Shown here piece by piece: positions 7,680 through 16,517 of a stretch of DNA of 64,000 nucleotides. Origin of the DNA: a virus; the IMG/VR virus record IMGVR_UViG_3300021405_000007, positions 44,107-108,106 of that record; one strand, given 5' to 3'. The notes beneath the pieces are model-generated. The model was not told the origin of the DNA. It saw only the letters and a program-made list of their open reading frames with translations, and ran no database searches. Position numbers and translations under genes: made by a program. How positions within the stretch are numbered: position 1 is the first letter of the stretch; every line of letters starts with the position of its first letter.

Positions 7680-8870
7680 ATGCAAGATGACTTAGATATC
7701 GTCAACGAGAATGATATTCTTGTTATAGAGACGATAGTTTACAATGACAACTCTTCTTACGCTGAAGACAATTCTTCACCTTCCCTTAAAACCTATATAA
7801 GACAACTATCTAAATTTCCACTTCTTACCCGAGAACAAGAACTTTCGCTCACGAGAAACCTCAAAAAGAACCGTGAGATCCTTTATTCAGCCTTTATGAA
7901 AACCCCAGAATGTCGTCTAGAACTTATGCAAATGCTCAACGCTAAGGTAGGTAGAGCTCGTAGAATGTTTGATCATATAGCAGAAGCTACCGATGACGAT
8001 GAGAAGGTTCTGAATCTTCAAGAAGAGCTAGCCAATGCCATAAAAGATAATAACTTCTCCAAGAAAAATCACAAGAATTTTCAGAACTTAGTTATCCCTT
8101 TTAATGATTTTTATAGACTAGTTAATATTCTAAAAGCAAAAGAACTCACTCCTGAAGTCTCTAAAGCCCTCAATGAATACAACCAAATGAAGAAAAGGTT
8201 GTCAGAGTGTAATCTTCGTTTAGTCTTCGCTAGGGCTAAGAGATTTATGAATAGAGGCATGTCTTTAGAGGATCTTATCCAAGAGGGTAACGTGGGATTA
8301 CTTAAGGCAATTGAGAAGTATAATCCAGAAAAAGGAAACAAATTCAGCACTTATGCTACTTGGTGGATTGATCAAGCTTTTGGCCGCGCTTTAGTGGACA
8401 AAAGTAAACTTGTACGTATCCCTGTACATATGGTTGATTCCATCAATAAAGTCAATAAAGCTTTTCAGACTCTTTCTGAGACTCTGACACATGAACCTAG
8501 CAATGAAGAAATAGCAAAACTTACGGGACTAACTCTAGAGAAAGTTCGAAAAGTCAGAAACTCCATTATTCTAAAAGCTAAGTACCTTCAAGAATTTCAA
8601 AATGATAAAGCTCTTCCTAAAATTATGGATTTTCCCGACGAGTCTAAAAATCCCGAAGAGCAACTCGAAGAGAAAGAATTAAGTGTTAAAGTACGGGAAT
8701 TTTTAGCAACTCTTTCGCCGCAAGAAGAAAAGATTTTAAGACTCAGGTTCGGAATTGGTGAAGCGAGAAGCTATGAAGTACAAGAAATAGCGAACACTGT
8801 AAAATTAACACGTCAAAGAGTTTCTCAAATTCTCAATAAGACTAAGAAATTATGGGAATTTAAGGTATAA
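7680..8870 (+). CDS. Sigma-70-family RNA polymerase sigma factor
   Basis: 396 residues from ATG 7680; an in-frame TTG at 7668 is an alternative. Regions can be read in order: 1.2 (SLKTYIRQLSKFPLLTREQE), a divergent non-conserved segment, 2.1-2.4 (NLRLVFARAKRFMNRGMSLE; DLIQEGNVGLLKAIEKYNPE; FSTYATWWIDQA; VRIPVHM), region 3 (EPSNEEIAKLTGLTLEKV) and region 4 (LSPQEEKILRLRFGIGEARS; QEIANTVKLTRQRVSQILNK). It therefore has the full set of core-binding, -10 and -35 domains of a housekeeping-type sigma. Region 2.4 is diverged from RpoD (GRALVDKSKL). TGGTAAAAT at 7637-7645 may be its promoter. Placed within the structural genes, it probably redirects host polymerase to phage promoters. Confidence 0.92.
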   Translation: MQDDLDIVNENDILVIETIVYNDNSSYAEDNSSPSLKTYIRQLSKFPLLTREQELSLTRNLKKNREILYSAFMKTPECRLELMQMLNAKVGRARRMFDHIAEATDDDEKVLNLQEELANAIKDNNFSKKNHKNFQNLVIPFNDFYRLVNILKAKELTPEVSKALNEYNQMKKRLSECNLRLVFARAKRFMNRGMSLEDLIQEGNVGLLKAIEKYNPEKGNKFSTYATWWIDQAFGRALVDKSKLVRIPVHMVDSINKVNKAFQTLSETLTHEPSNEEIAKLTGLTLEKVRKVRNSIILKAKYLQEFQNDKALPKIMDFPDESKNPEEQLEEKELSVKVREFLATLSPQEEKILRLRFGIGEARSYEVQEIANTVKLTRQRVSQILNKTKKLWEFKV

Positions 8871-8876
8871 TTTAGA

Positions 8877-9641
8877 ATGGCCTCGAATGAAATTACATTC
8901 AAAATTAGTGATGAAATCAAGAAGTTAGGTCAAGACTTAGAAGCCTTAGCACCTAGAATTCGTGATGAGCTAAATGGCATTGTTGGAGATTTAGCAAAAG
9001 CTACCTACAATCAAATAGTGGCAAAAGCTCAAATGGAGCTTCATAGCACCAGATTAGACTACCTTAGAGGTTTACAATTTCAACAAGTTGGCCCTAATGA
9101 CTATATGATAAGTTTGGATGGTTTTTTTGCTAATTCATTAGAAGATGGTCGGCCACCTTATTCTTTGAATGAGGCGCTGCTCAAGTCAGCCAAAGAGGTA
9201 AGCACGGGTAGTAGAGCGGGTGAACCTTGGGTTCGAAAGAACAAACAAGGGAAGCGTTATGCGGCTGTACCATTTGAACAGTCTCAAATGAGAGTAGAAA
9301 TGGGTTTGCCTACTTTGAGAGTTACAAACCCTTTTACCGATAAAAAACAAAAGATAAATCAACTATTTAAAGATTTTGATAAAAATATAATTCAAGGAAA
9401 AGTAGGTAGTTTTAACATCCCTAGTGCACCTAACGAACTGCAAGGATTGACTAAATACCAACACACAAATAAAGAAACCGGCAAAACTAGAAGTACTTAC
9501 GTGACTTTTAGAATGATCAGTGAAAATGGTAAACAATGGACTCACCCCGGTTTTTCTGGACTTCATGCTTTCGAAGAAGCCATGAAAATGGTAGACGTCC
9601 AATTTGAAAAAATGCTAAATGAATTATTTGATAAAATATAA
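8877..9641 (+). CDS. Neck / tail-completion protein (HK97 gp10-like pattern)
   Basis: 254 residues, starting 4 bases after the sigma stop. AGGTATAATT at 8863-8872 could serve as ribosome-binding site (AAGG) or as a -10 too close to the ATG for a normal leader. The N-terminal helix (IRDELNGIVGDLAKATYNQI), LHSTRLDYLRGL, a short DYMISLDGFF strand, an EDG-PP acidic turn and a KRYAAVPFEQ segment follow the layout of HK97 gp10-type tail-completion proteins common in tailed phages. The C-terminal WTHPGFSGLHAFEEAM helix fits as well. Position between head connectors and sheath supports this. Confidence 0.65.
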   Translation: MASNEITFKISDEIKKLGQDLEALAPRIRDELNGIVGDLAKATYNQIVAKAQMELHSTRLDYLRGLQFQQVGPNDYMISLDGFFANSLEDGRPPYSLNEALLKSAKEVSTGSRAGEPWVRKNKQGKRYAAVPFEQSQMRVEMGLPTLRVTNPFTDKKQKINQLFKDFDKNIIQGKVGSFNIPSAPNELQGLTKYQHTNKETGKTRSTYVTFRMISENGKQWTHPGFSGLHAFEEAMKMVDVQFEKMLNELFDKI

Positions 9642-9650
9642 GGTATTGAT

Positions 9651-10604
9651 ATGGCAATGATAATTCCAGAAATTATTTTACAAAGTATTATCGATGATGG
9701 TTTTACTGATATCAGAAATAACCCTGATACTTTTAGTGATGTTTTCGGTAGTTTAACTCGCGGTTTTGCAACAAGAAGATATGGTAATTCTGAAATTGCA
9801 AAAATTACCAAAATGGTACAAAATACTCAAATTCCAGTAGTTTTTAGCTACGGAATAGTTGAAGCGAATATCCCCTGTATAAGTATCCTTATTAATTCAG
9901 ATTTAGAAGATACTAATCGGTCTGGTATGTCTGACCATCTTGGATTCGCTGATATACCTTTTATAGACCCTTCTCAGTTAGCTGCTTTAGTCTATGCTGG
10001 CCCTTTTCAACCCACTTCCTATAATCCTTTATCCGGTCAAATTGTCATCCCAGACTCAGTAGATTTATCTCAGGTTTATGCCAACCTTTTGTTCGTAGAT
10101 AGCACCGGTACCGAATTCCCAATCTTAGGAGGTATTTCTGACACTGTTGGGAGTAAGCAGATCGTAATAGCCAAACAAGCTACTGTTAGCCTTAATCCCG
10201 GAGCGGTCATAAAATCTTCAATAGACTTTAGTCGAGTTGAAGTTAAAGCCAACACTGAGAATGTTTCTCTAATGGTGGGAGTGCACAGCAAAGACCCTTT
10301 AACCACTAAGTGGTTGTATACACTAGTAAAATACTTTCTTCTTTCTAGAAAAGAATCTTTAATTAAACGTGATTTCAATTTAGCTACTTATTCAGGTTCA
10401 GATTTTGCTAGGGACATGAATTACTCTGGAGATGCCGTTTTTACAAGATTTTTAACTGTTTCCGGCGTCATTCAGAATCAATGGAATTCTGAAAACATCG
10501 ATCTATTTGATAATGTTGAGATTAATCTACAAATTCCAAAAGATGTTTATGATAGCCAACAATTAGGAATAGAAGCCGACGAAACTATAAAAACAATTCT
10601 ATAA
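9651..10604 (+). CDS. Tail-terminator or neck protein candidate
   Basis: 317 residues behind AAGGTAT. It starts MAMIIPEIILQSIIDDGFTD and has an N-terminal helical segment, a beta-rich middle and a C-terminal part ending in NVEINLQIPKDVYDSQQLGI. It directly precedes the small gene and the sheath, where myophages usually encode a tail-terminator or sheath-completion protein. No signature motif allows certainty. Confidence 0.55.
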   Translation: MAMIIPEIILQSIIDDGFTDIRNNPDTFSDVFGSLTRGFATRRYGNSEIAKITKMVQNTQIPVVFSYGIVEANIPCISILINSDLEDTNRSGMSDHLGFADIPFIDPSQLAALVYAGPFQPTSYNPLSGQIVIPDSVDLSQVYANLLFVDSTGTEFPILGGISDTVGSKQIVIAKQATVSLNPGAVIKSSIDFSRVEVKANTENVSLMVGVHSKDPLTTKWLYTLVKYFLLSRKESLIKRDFNLATYSGSDFARDMNYSGDAVFTRFLTVSGVIQNQWNSENIDLFDNVEINLQIPKDVYDSQQLGIEADETIKTIL

Positions 10605-10614
10605 GACACGGGCA

Positions 10615-10624
10615 TGATATAATT
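10615..10624 (+). promoter_or_regulatory. Putative late-block promoter (TGATATAATT)
   Basis: TGATATAATT, an exact TGnTATAAT extended -10, ends 50 bases before the ATG at 10674. It would serve the sheath/tube transcription unit. A GATTGAATTA leader sits just before the start, as at several other late starts. Confidence 0.55.
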
Positions 10625-10673
10625 ATTATGTTCTTGTCCCATATTATGTTAATAAATCCAAGAGATTGAATTA

Positions 10674-10919
10674 ATGGGAAAGAAATTGAAAAAAATAAAT
10701 CTAGATTCAAATGTTCTGGAATCTGAAGCGGTTGAGATTGTTCCTCAAATGATCAAAGTCTCTCCAATGATGACTTTTGAAGCTTGGTTCCAGAAAAAGG
10801 TTAAAGAAGGCAAACTTCAGGAATGGCAAACAAAAGCTGTGAGCATTTTCTTTAAGAAGCGAGGCTTAAAGGAAATAGAGTCTGAAGATCAATTCGATGA
10901 AATTTTCAAAATTTTTTAG
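10674..10919 (+). CDS. Small protein preceding the tail sheath, function unknown
   Basis: 81 residues, Lys/Glu-rich (KKLKKINLDS; FEAWFQKKVKEGKLQEW; KKRGLKEIESEDQFDEIFKI). It has the composition of a small soluble helical protein. Being the first gene of the sheath/tube unit, it may be a structural or assembly partner. The TAG stop is 17 bases before the sheath ATG. No family was recognised. Confidence 0.6.
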   Translation: MGKKLKKINLDSNVLESEAVEIVPQMIKVSPMMTFEAWFQKKVKEGKLQEWQTKAVSIFFKKRGLKEIESEDQFDEIFKIF

Positions 10920-10936
10920 ATTAAGGTATCAACAAA

Positions 10937-13084
10937 ATGGCTATTAAAACAAATTTCGGTGGAAGCACTATTTATCATCCAGGTGCTTATTCAAAATCGA
11001 TCACCAACCCAACTCCCGGCTCTAATGTTGTATCAACCGATACCCTATTTCTTATTGGTGAGGCCTCTGGTGGCCAACCAGGTTCAAGCGCTGGTATAGT
11101 GTTTTACCCAGCTTCAGCTGCTTCCCAAATTCAATCTATTTATCAATCCGGCCCTATTGTAGACGCAATCATGAATTGTTTAGCTCCCCTGAAACTATCA
11201 GGCGGTGGTGGTCCGGGTTTAATTGGTATATATAAAACCAACGCATCTGTGCAAGCATCTCTATCATTAGCTAGTTCTTACGCTACCTTAAAAGCTTTAG
11301 ATTACGGCGTAAATGGAAACAGGATCACTGCTAAAATTATTGTTTCTGCAGAAGTATCTCCAGCAGTAACTGGTTCAGCAGCAGTAACTAACTTTGGTGG
11401 TTTAAACACTGAAACTTTAGTAATTAGAACAAATGGTGCAGCTTCAGTCACAGTTACATTCTCTTCTCCTGCAAGTATTGCTGATGTGATTTCTCAAATC
11501 AATTCTCAAGACACCCAAGTAACAGCGAGTCAAGTTGGTGGAATTCTTACGATTACCAAAAATACATCGGCTAATCATAATAGGGATGGTTTTGGTTCTA
11601 CTATTGAAATTGTTAGCGGTTCTGCCTTAGGCCTTTTGTTTCTAACAGCTGGTCAATTTGGAGTAGCCGCTTCAGAACAAACCGCAACCGTAACCTTAGC
11701 AAGTTCTGCTATTAATGTAACTGAAACTGATGTAGAAGGCGGAGCAATCGCTCTATCTATCGGTAGAACTAATGCTAGTTCTTGTACAGCTGCAACAGTT
11801 CAAGTCAGTTCAACTAGTTTGGTGCTTACCGCAACGGGTTCAACTTCTTATAACTTTACCTTAAGCCAATACCCTTTAATTAAAGATTTAGTAGCAGCTA
11901 TTAATAACGTAGCTGGAGGTTGGTCTGTAACTGCTAATGCAACCTTACAAAGTCTACCGTCATCAGCACTTGATGAAATGACCATTGGAGCATTTTCTGA
12001 AGCTGGTAACCAACCTGCTAGGATTAAAATTGATGCTTATTCAATGTCTCACGCTTTTGATTCATCCCAATTAGTTTCTATTGCCATGACTGCAGTAGCT
12101 GGTTTACCAGACCAACTTTCTCCTGCTGCTAGTTTAGCTGGTGGATTGTTGGGTGCAAGCGCTTCTTCTGACTTCGAAAATGCTTTAACTTTATCTTTAT
12201 CCGAAGACGTAAATGTTATCGTTCCTTTAATTAGCCAAGATGCTTCGGCTGACATCAGTATGGGTGTAACTGACTCTAGTTCTACTTACGATGTAGAAGC
12301 TGTTCAAGCAGCCCTTTCTTCTAACTTGGCATTACGCGGCAATATTAAAAATCGTCGCGAAGCTCAAGGGGTTGTAGGATACAGAGTTAATACTGCAGCT
12401 GCTATGTATGCCCAAGCAGCTTTGTTAGCCGATTCCAATACTCAATTAGTTGGACAGGATGTTTTAGTAGTAGATTCAACTGGTAATCTAAATTATAAAC
12501 AACCACACATCTTAGCTGCAATGATTGCAGGTGCTCGTTTAGGTGTTGATATCGGTGAACCTTTAACTTACAAATTCATTGCAGTTTCAGCAGTGGGTCA
12601 TTTTGTTAATCCATCTACTGGTGTTTCTGGTGGTGATTTCAACCCAGTAATCGATGGTGATGCAGCTATCCAAGCCGGGGTTACTTATTTGGAACCAGCT
12701 CAAGGAGCTTTCCGAATAGCAGTAGACAATACTACTTACGGTGCAGATGCTAATTTTGTTTACAATCGTGGTTCAGTGGTACAAGCTGCTCAATACATTG
12801 CTAAAACGATCCGTAATGATGCTGAACTTACTTTCGTAGGTAAGAAAACTTCAATCGTTGATGCTAATGCCATTAAATCAAGAATTTCAACAATATTACG
12901 TCAATTATTAGTAGCTCAAATTATAGTCCCTTCAACTGGTTATCCTTTGGGTTATAATACTGACACTTTTACCGTACAAGTTGTTGGAAACACAGCTAGC
13001 GTTCAACTCGAAGTATTCCCAGTACTTGGCCTCGACTTTGTGCTGATTACTTTTACGTTATCGGAAGCTACTTCTAACGCTTAA
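10937..13084 (+). CDS. Tail sheath protein
   Basis: 715 residues behind AAGGTAT. The N-terminus (STIYHPGAYSK, DTLFLIGEASGGQPG) has the signature of contractile sheath proteins: a PGVY-like start, then a LIGEA strand. A long Ser/Thr/Ala-rich variable insertion covers roughly residues 120-370 and would form surface domains. The conserved C-terminal core includes DVNVIVPLIS, HILAAMIAGARLGVDIGEPL, the FNPVIDGDAAIQAGVTYLEP segment, RIAVDNTTYG, QYIAKTIRND and the final strand exchanging between subunits. The length is larger than many sheaths because of the insertion. It is followed by the tube gene, as in most myophages. Confidence 0.9.
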   Translation: MAIKTNFGGSTIYHPGAYSKSITNPTPGSNVVSTDTLFLIGEASGGQPGSSAGIVFYPASAASQIQSIYQSGPIVDAIMNCLAPLKLSGGGGPGLIGIYKTNASVQASLSLASSYATLKALDYGVNGNRITAKIIVSAEVSPAVTGSAAVTNFGGLNTETLVIRTNGAASVTVTFSSPASIADVISQINSQDTQVTASQVGGILTITKNTSANHNRDGFGSTIEIVSGSALGLLFLTAGQFGVAASEQTATVTLASSAINVTETDVEGGAIALSIGRTNASSCTAATVQVSSTSLVLTATGSTSYNFTLSQYPLIKDLVAAINNVAGGWSVTANATLQSLPSSALDEMTIGAFSEAGNQPARIKIDAYSMSHAFDSSQLVSIAMTAVAGLPDQLSPAASLAGGLLGASASSDFENALTLSLSEDVNVIVPLISQDASADISMGVTDSSSTYDVEAVQAALSSNLALRGNIKNRREAQGVVGYRVNTAAAMYAQAALLADSNTQLVGQDVLVVDSTGNLNYKQPHILAAMIAGARLGVDIGEPLTYKFIAVSAVGHFVNPSTGVSGGDFNPVIDGDAAIQAGVTYLEPAQGAFRIAVDNTTYGADANFVYNRGSVVQAAQYIAKTIRNDAELTFVGKKTSIVDANAIKSRISTILRQLLVAQIIVPSTGYPLGYNTDTFTVQVVGNTASVQLEVFPVLGLDFVLITFTLSEATSNA

Positions 13085-13095
13085 GGAATTGTTGA

Positions 13096-13638
13096 ATGAG
13101 CGATAAACTCATAGATTGGGATGCGATACGAGTACCTCTAGACTTTAATAAAGCTAAAAAAGCTAGAGGTGAATACTCTTCTTACAGAGAGTTAGTAGCA
13201 AAATCTCAAGAAATGATGGTAAAAGCTCAACAAGCACAAGAACTTAGAAAAGCTCAAGAATTAGAACTGAAACCAAAGTTGATAGATAGATTGGTTAACC
13301 GCACTCCAATCACTGTTATGAGATCTTTTCAAAATCCCACTGAGACCGCTAACGGTATGGTGAACGATGAAGAAGATGACGGATTTTATACAGTAGTTAA
13401 AAGTAGTAATAATGGTAGTGGAATTAGATTTCAAGAAGTGATGGAAACGATTCCAGCTGGAGAAGTGCTCCAATTTAAAACGTTAGAAAAGACTCTAGGA
13501 CAATTAATATTTAAAAGTAAGTCAGGTCGAGAATATTGCATATATAAAGATCCAACAGTTATGTTTCAGGGACAAACGATAGATAATCCAGCATACTGGG
13601 GACTTATTTTTAACTGTGATTTGAATAAAGAAATTTAA
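13096..13638 (+). CDS. Protein encoded between sheath and tube, function unknown
   Basis: 180 residues, starting 11 bases after the sheath stop. The N-terminal 60 residues are charged and helical (VAKSQEMMVKAQQAQELRKA). The C-terminal part is beta-rich with GREYCIYKDPTVMFQGQTID. It sits where other phages encode small tail-assembly proteins. No recognisable family; a structural or chaperone role is inferred from place only. Confidence 0.6.
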   Translation: MSDKLIDWDAIRVPLDFNKAKKARGEYSSYRELVAKSQEMMVKAQQAQELRKAQELELKPKLIDRLVNRTPITVMRSFQNPTETANGMVNDEEDDGFYTVVKSSNNGSGIRFQEVMETIPAGEVLQFKTLEKTLGQLIFKSKSGREYCIYKDPTVMFQGQTIDNPAYWGLIFNCDLNKEI

Positions 13639-13649
13639 GGAGATAAAAA

Positions 13650-14090
13650 ATGGCAAGAATTTTAACGGGTTCCAAAGCGCAGATTAGAATCAATGGAAAC
13701 ATCGTTGCATTCGCATCAAACGTTTCTGTTGACTATGATTATGCATTGGCTAATGCAGATATCTTAGGACAATTGGAAACAGGCGATCTTGCGGAAGTTG
13801 GACATACTGCGAGGGCTACTTGCGATCACTTCATGCTCGTAGATCAAAGTTTTGCTTCTACTGCAGTAGAACTTGGTTTTGAAAATGCAATTCTTTCAGC
13901 AATGAGAGACCAAGCATACTTCGATATCGAAATCTTTGATACCACCAATAACAATGAAATTCGCATGAAATTAGGTGACTGCAAATTTGCTGGCGGTAGT
14001 GGTAGAATGGCTTCTCGTGACATGTTTACTGGTACTTGGAACTTCACAGCTAGGTTCGTCGAACACACTAGTGCTCGCGCTGGTTTATAA
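13650..14090 (+). CDS. Tail tube protein
   Basis: 146 residues behind a strong AAGGAGA. The sequence is a compact beta protein: TGSKAQIRINGNIVAFASNV, LGQLETGDLAEVGHTA, DIEIFDTTNN, and a final FAGGSGRMASRDMFTGTWNF strand pair ending in TARFVEH. Place just after sheath, small size and the terminal GTW-FTAR pattern identify it as the inner tube monomer. A clear paralogue lies at 28823-29230 on the other strand, sharing TG-KA-I-I, AE-GH, KF--G-G---SR and G-W-FT-R. Confidence 0.85.
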   Translation: MARILTGSKAQIRINGNIVAFASNVSVDYDYALANADILGQLETGDLAEVGHTARATCDHFMLVDQSFASTAVELGFENAILSAMRDQAYFDIEIFDTTNNNEIRMKLGDCKFAGGSGRMASRDMFTGTWNFTARFVEHTSARAGL

Positions 14091-14138
14091 CCTAAATACT
14101 TGAAATAATTAGTCATTTAACTTTTGAAGGAGGGCTTT

Positions 14139-14372
14139 ATGCCAGACCAAAAACCTACTAAGCTTAAGATCTACAATAAAAAACCAGGTCAGATCTCTTC
14201 TGGCTCAAACACTGCTATAGAAGTTGACGGTAAATTATTACCTCACGTAACTTTCATTAAAATTGAACTAAAACCCAATAAATTAGCAAAAGTTACCATG
14301 GAACTACTTCTAGATATGGAGAGCGTAGATCTAGAAGTAGAGTCATCTACTTTGAAGTGTTTAAGGTCATAA
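14139..14372 (+). CDS. Small beta protein after the tube, function unknown
   Basis: 77 residues from ATG 14139, which follows a very strong GAAGGAGGG; an upstream in-frame codon at 14124 has no such site. The product is basic at the start (KPTKLKIYNKKPGQISSG) and beta-rich later (PHVTFIKIELKPNKLAKVTM). Probably a small virion or tail-assembly component. Confidence 0.65.
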   Translation: MPDQKPTKLKIYNKKPGQISSGSNTAIEVDGKLLPHVTFIKIELKPNKLAKVTMELLLDMESVDLEVESSTLKCLRS

Positions 14373-14375
14373 GAA

Positions 14376-15200
14376 GTGGCTCTTGAAAAAACATTTAGGA
14401 GTGTCCCACCCCAAGCGTTCACTGCAGATGGTACTTCCAATGGTATTGTAAAAATTGCTGATACTACATCTTTTAAGATTGGTCAGCATGTTAGAGTTCA
14501 AGCTGTTGGTCAATCTGATCTTATAGTTAAAATTACTGATATCACAGATATAAACACGATTATGGTAGATGCTAATATAAGCCTCTACACTTTAATTGAT
14601 TCTGCTAGTATTAGTGCAGCAGCTCAAAGACGCTCGATAGTTGGCTCTATAGATGTGCTAAGAGCGGTATATTCGGAAGCCCCAACAGTAGCATTTAGAA
14701 CTACTTTGGTTGATCAATTAGGTAATAGCTATAATGATAGTAATCCCTTACCGATGGCCTTCGATGGCACTATCAATATAGGCGATGTAACGATCACCGA
14801 TGGGACAAATGATTTAAAGGTAAACTCTGATGGTTCCATAAATGTAGTAACCGAGTCTATAGCGGGCGCAGTTACCAATATTTTTTCTCAGATTTCTTCC
14901 CTAGTAGCTAACTCTCAAACTCAAATTTTAAGTTATACCGTACCTATATCTCAGACTTTTCTTTTGGCTGAAGTAGAAGTAAGCGGGACTAATATTGCCG
15001 TTTACGAGGTCTATATAGGCGGGGTTTTGCAAGCTCGGAGAAGAACCTATTTTGGGGGTTCTTTATCCGATGAGTTTAATTTTACTGCCGGTAGTGGCCC
15101 TTTAATGATTGCCTCGGGAGGTATAATTAGTGTGAAAGTAACACACATGCGTCCTGACGTTGGTGATTTTGAGGCTAGATTATTAGGCGTACTTCAATAA
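14376..15200 (+). CDS. Fibre/decoration-like virion protein with a duplicated N-terminal domain
   Basis: 274 residues from GTG 14376 behind AAGGT. Residues 1-130 are a paralogue of the 83-505 protein (PPQAFTADGTSNGIVKIAD; AAQRR; FRTTLVDQLGN then NPLP). The rest is a beta-sandwich-like C-terminal domain beginning with VTNIFSQISSLVANSQTQIL and ending in DFEARLLGVLQ. GTINIGDVTITDGTNDLKVN forms a linker of the type seen in surface proteins of large phages. Probably a decoration or receptor-related structural protein. Confidence 0.65.
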   Translation: MALEKTFRSVPPQAFTADGTSNGIVKIADTTSFKIGQHVRVQAVGQSDLIVKITDITDINTIMVDANISLYTLIDSASISAAAQRRSIVGSIDVLRAVYSEAPTVAFRTTLVDQLGNSYNDSNPLPMAFDGTINIGDVTITDGTNDLKVNSDGSINVVTESIAGAVTNIFSQISSLVANSQTQILSYTVPISQTFLLAEVEVSGTNIAVYEVYIGGVLQARRRTYFGGSLSDEFNFTAGSGPLMIASGGIISVKVTHMRPDVGDFEARLLGVLQ

Positions 15201-15215
15201 CAATTAAGGTATCTT

Positions 15216-15398
15216 ATGCTTCCTCTAGATTTAAAAAGAATAAAACTTGAATTAGTTAAGGTGGCGGCTGCAAGAGCTGAACTTGAGTTCAGAATTGAAG
15301 AGCGCTTAGACGATATCGAAAGAATAAAAGCTAACATTCAAATTCAATTAGATAAAGAATCAGAATTACAAAAAAAGATAGCAGAAGCTTCAGTTTAA
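15216..15398 (+). CDS. Short coiled-coil protein
   Basis: 60 residues behind TAAGGTAT, almost entirely one amphipathic helix with heptads (RIKLELVKVAAARAELEFRI; DIERIKANIQIQLDKESELQ). No membrane segment. It is placed between fibre-like genes, so it may be a small assembly factor or trimerisation helper. Confidence 0.65.
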   Translation: MLPLDLKRIKLELVKVAAARAELEFRIEERLDDIERIKANIQIQLDKESELQKKIAEASV

Positions 15399-15424
15399 AC
15401 AAATGTTTTTTATAAGGTATCGAT

Positions 15425-16507
15425 ATGTCAGACTTTAATAGTAGCCTTCCGGTACGCACCCAAAGCGCCGGCGACGTAATTGCCAAAATCTCAGACGCTA
15501 CAACCCCATCACAGCAATTAGCTGTCGATGTTACCGGTAAGATAACAGTAAAAATAGACGACGCTTCTGGCTCTGGTTTAACTTCACAAGTAAATGGTAC
15601 TCAACAAGCTTTAGATGTTGGTATCAACGTTTCCGGTGTCCAAATTGATCCGCGAAATCAAGGCTCTGCTGCTGCAACCCATGCTAGTCCTTGGTGGGTT
15701 CGACTAACAGATGGTACTAATGACTCTTCTTTATTAGCTACTGGCGAACTCAAGGTATCGGTGACTCAGTTACTAACTGAAGATCATAACTATGGAGCAG
15801 TTGGTGCAAGCACGCTTAGAGTAGCTGCTCAAATTGGTAATGCTACTGGAGCAGCCAGTTTTGGGGGAGGTGCCACTAGTGCTCAAACTCTTAGAACTTC
15901 AGCCAATTTAAGTGATGGTGCCGGTACAGCTTTGACCTCTTCTTTGGTCAACTCTAAACAACGATTAGATGTTGGCTTAGCTGCTGAGGGAGTAACTGGT
16001 GCTGCTGTTCCTTTTGATTCAGTTCAAATTGGTGGTTCAGATGGAACAGACCTAAGAACGTGGTCAATGTTTTCCTCTGGTATTGGTAAAGTTGGCATTT
16101 TTGACTCCCTAGGGAATGCTTTTAGCATAAGTAACCCGTTACCTGTAACTGTTGATACGGTTATTGGTAGCTCAGTTAATGACTTCAAGGATGCTTCTTC
16201 AATCGCTGCAAGTTCTAGTGACAACCACGACTACACCGTAACTGCTGGCAAAACTCTAACTTTAGATCAAATTGAATCAGCAGCTTCTGGTAAAGCTAAA
16301 ATGCAAGTTCAAATTGAAACCGGAGTTGCGACAGGGGTATTCAATGCTAAATTTACCCAATTTAACTCAACTGCAACCCCTAGCATGAGTGTAAAACTGT
16401 CTGACCCTATTCAAGTAGCAGCAGGCGTAAGAGTTCGAATTGTAATGACAAACTTAGATGTTAATGCAATGGATTTATATTCAACTGTATCGGGTACAGA
16501 AAATTAA
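15425..16507 (+). CDS. Fibre/decoration-like structural protein
   Basis: 360 residues behind TAAGGTAT. It is low-complexity Ser/Thr/Gly/Ala with repeated GA-S-LRVAAQIGNATGAA and TLRTSANLSDGAGTAL segments, as in repetitive virion surface proteins. The middle has GSDGTDLRTW and then GNAFSISNPLPVTVDTVIG, a boundary shared with the protein at 14376. The C-terminal domain (TVTAGKTLTLDQIESAASGK to the end) looks like a beta sandwich and may bind ligand or the virion. No enzymatic motif. Confidence 0.65.
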   Translation: MSDFNSSLPVRTQSAGDVIAKISDATTPSQQLAVDVTGKITVKIDDASGSGLTSQVNGTQQALDVGINVSGVQIDPRNQGSAAATHASPWWVRLTDGTNDSSLLATGELKVSVTQLLTEDHNYGAVGASTLRVAAQIGNATGAASFGGGATSAQTLRTSANLSDGAGTALTSSLVNSKQRLDVGLAAEGVTGAAVPFDSVQIGGSDGTDLRTWSMFSSGIGKVGIFDSLGNAFSISNPLPVTVDTVIGSSVNDFKDASSIAASSSDNHDYTVTAGKTLTLDQIESAASGKAKMQVQIETGVATGVFNAKFTQFNSTATPSMSVKLSDPIQVAAGVRVRIVMTNLDVNAMDLYSTVSGTEN

Positions 16508-16517
16508 AGGGTAAATC

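Noticed and set aside
8863-8872. AGGTATAATT as a promoter for the 8877 gene
   Set aside because: It would place the start at the ATG itself; AAGGT is more simply the ribosome-binding site.
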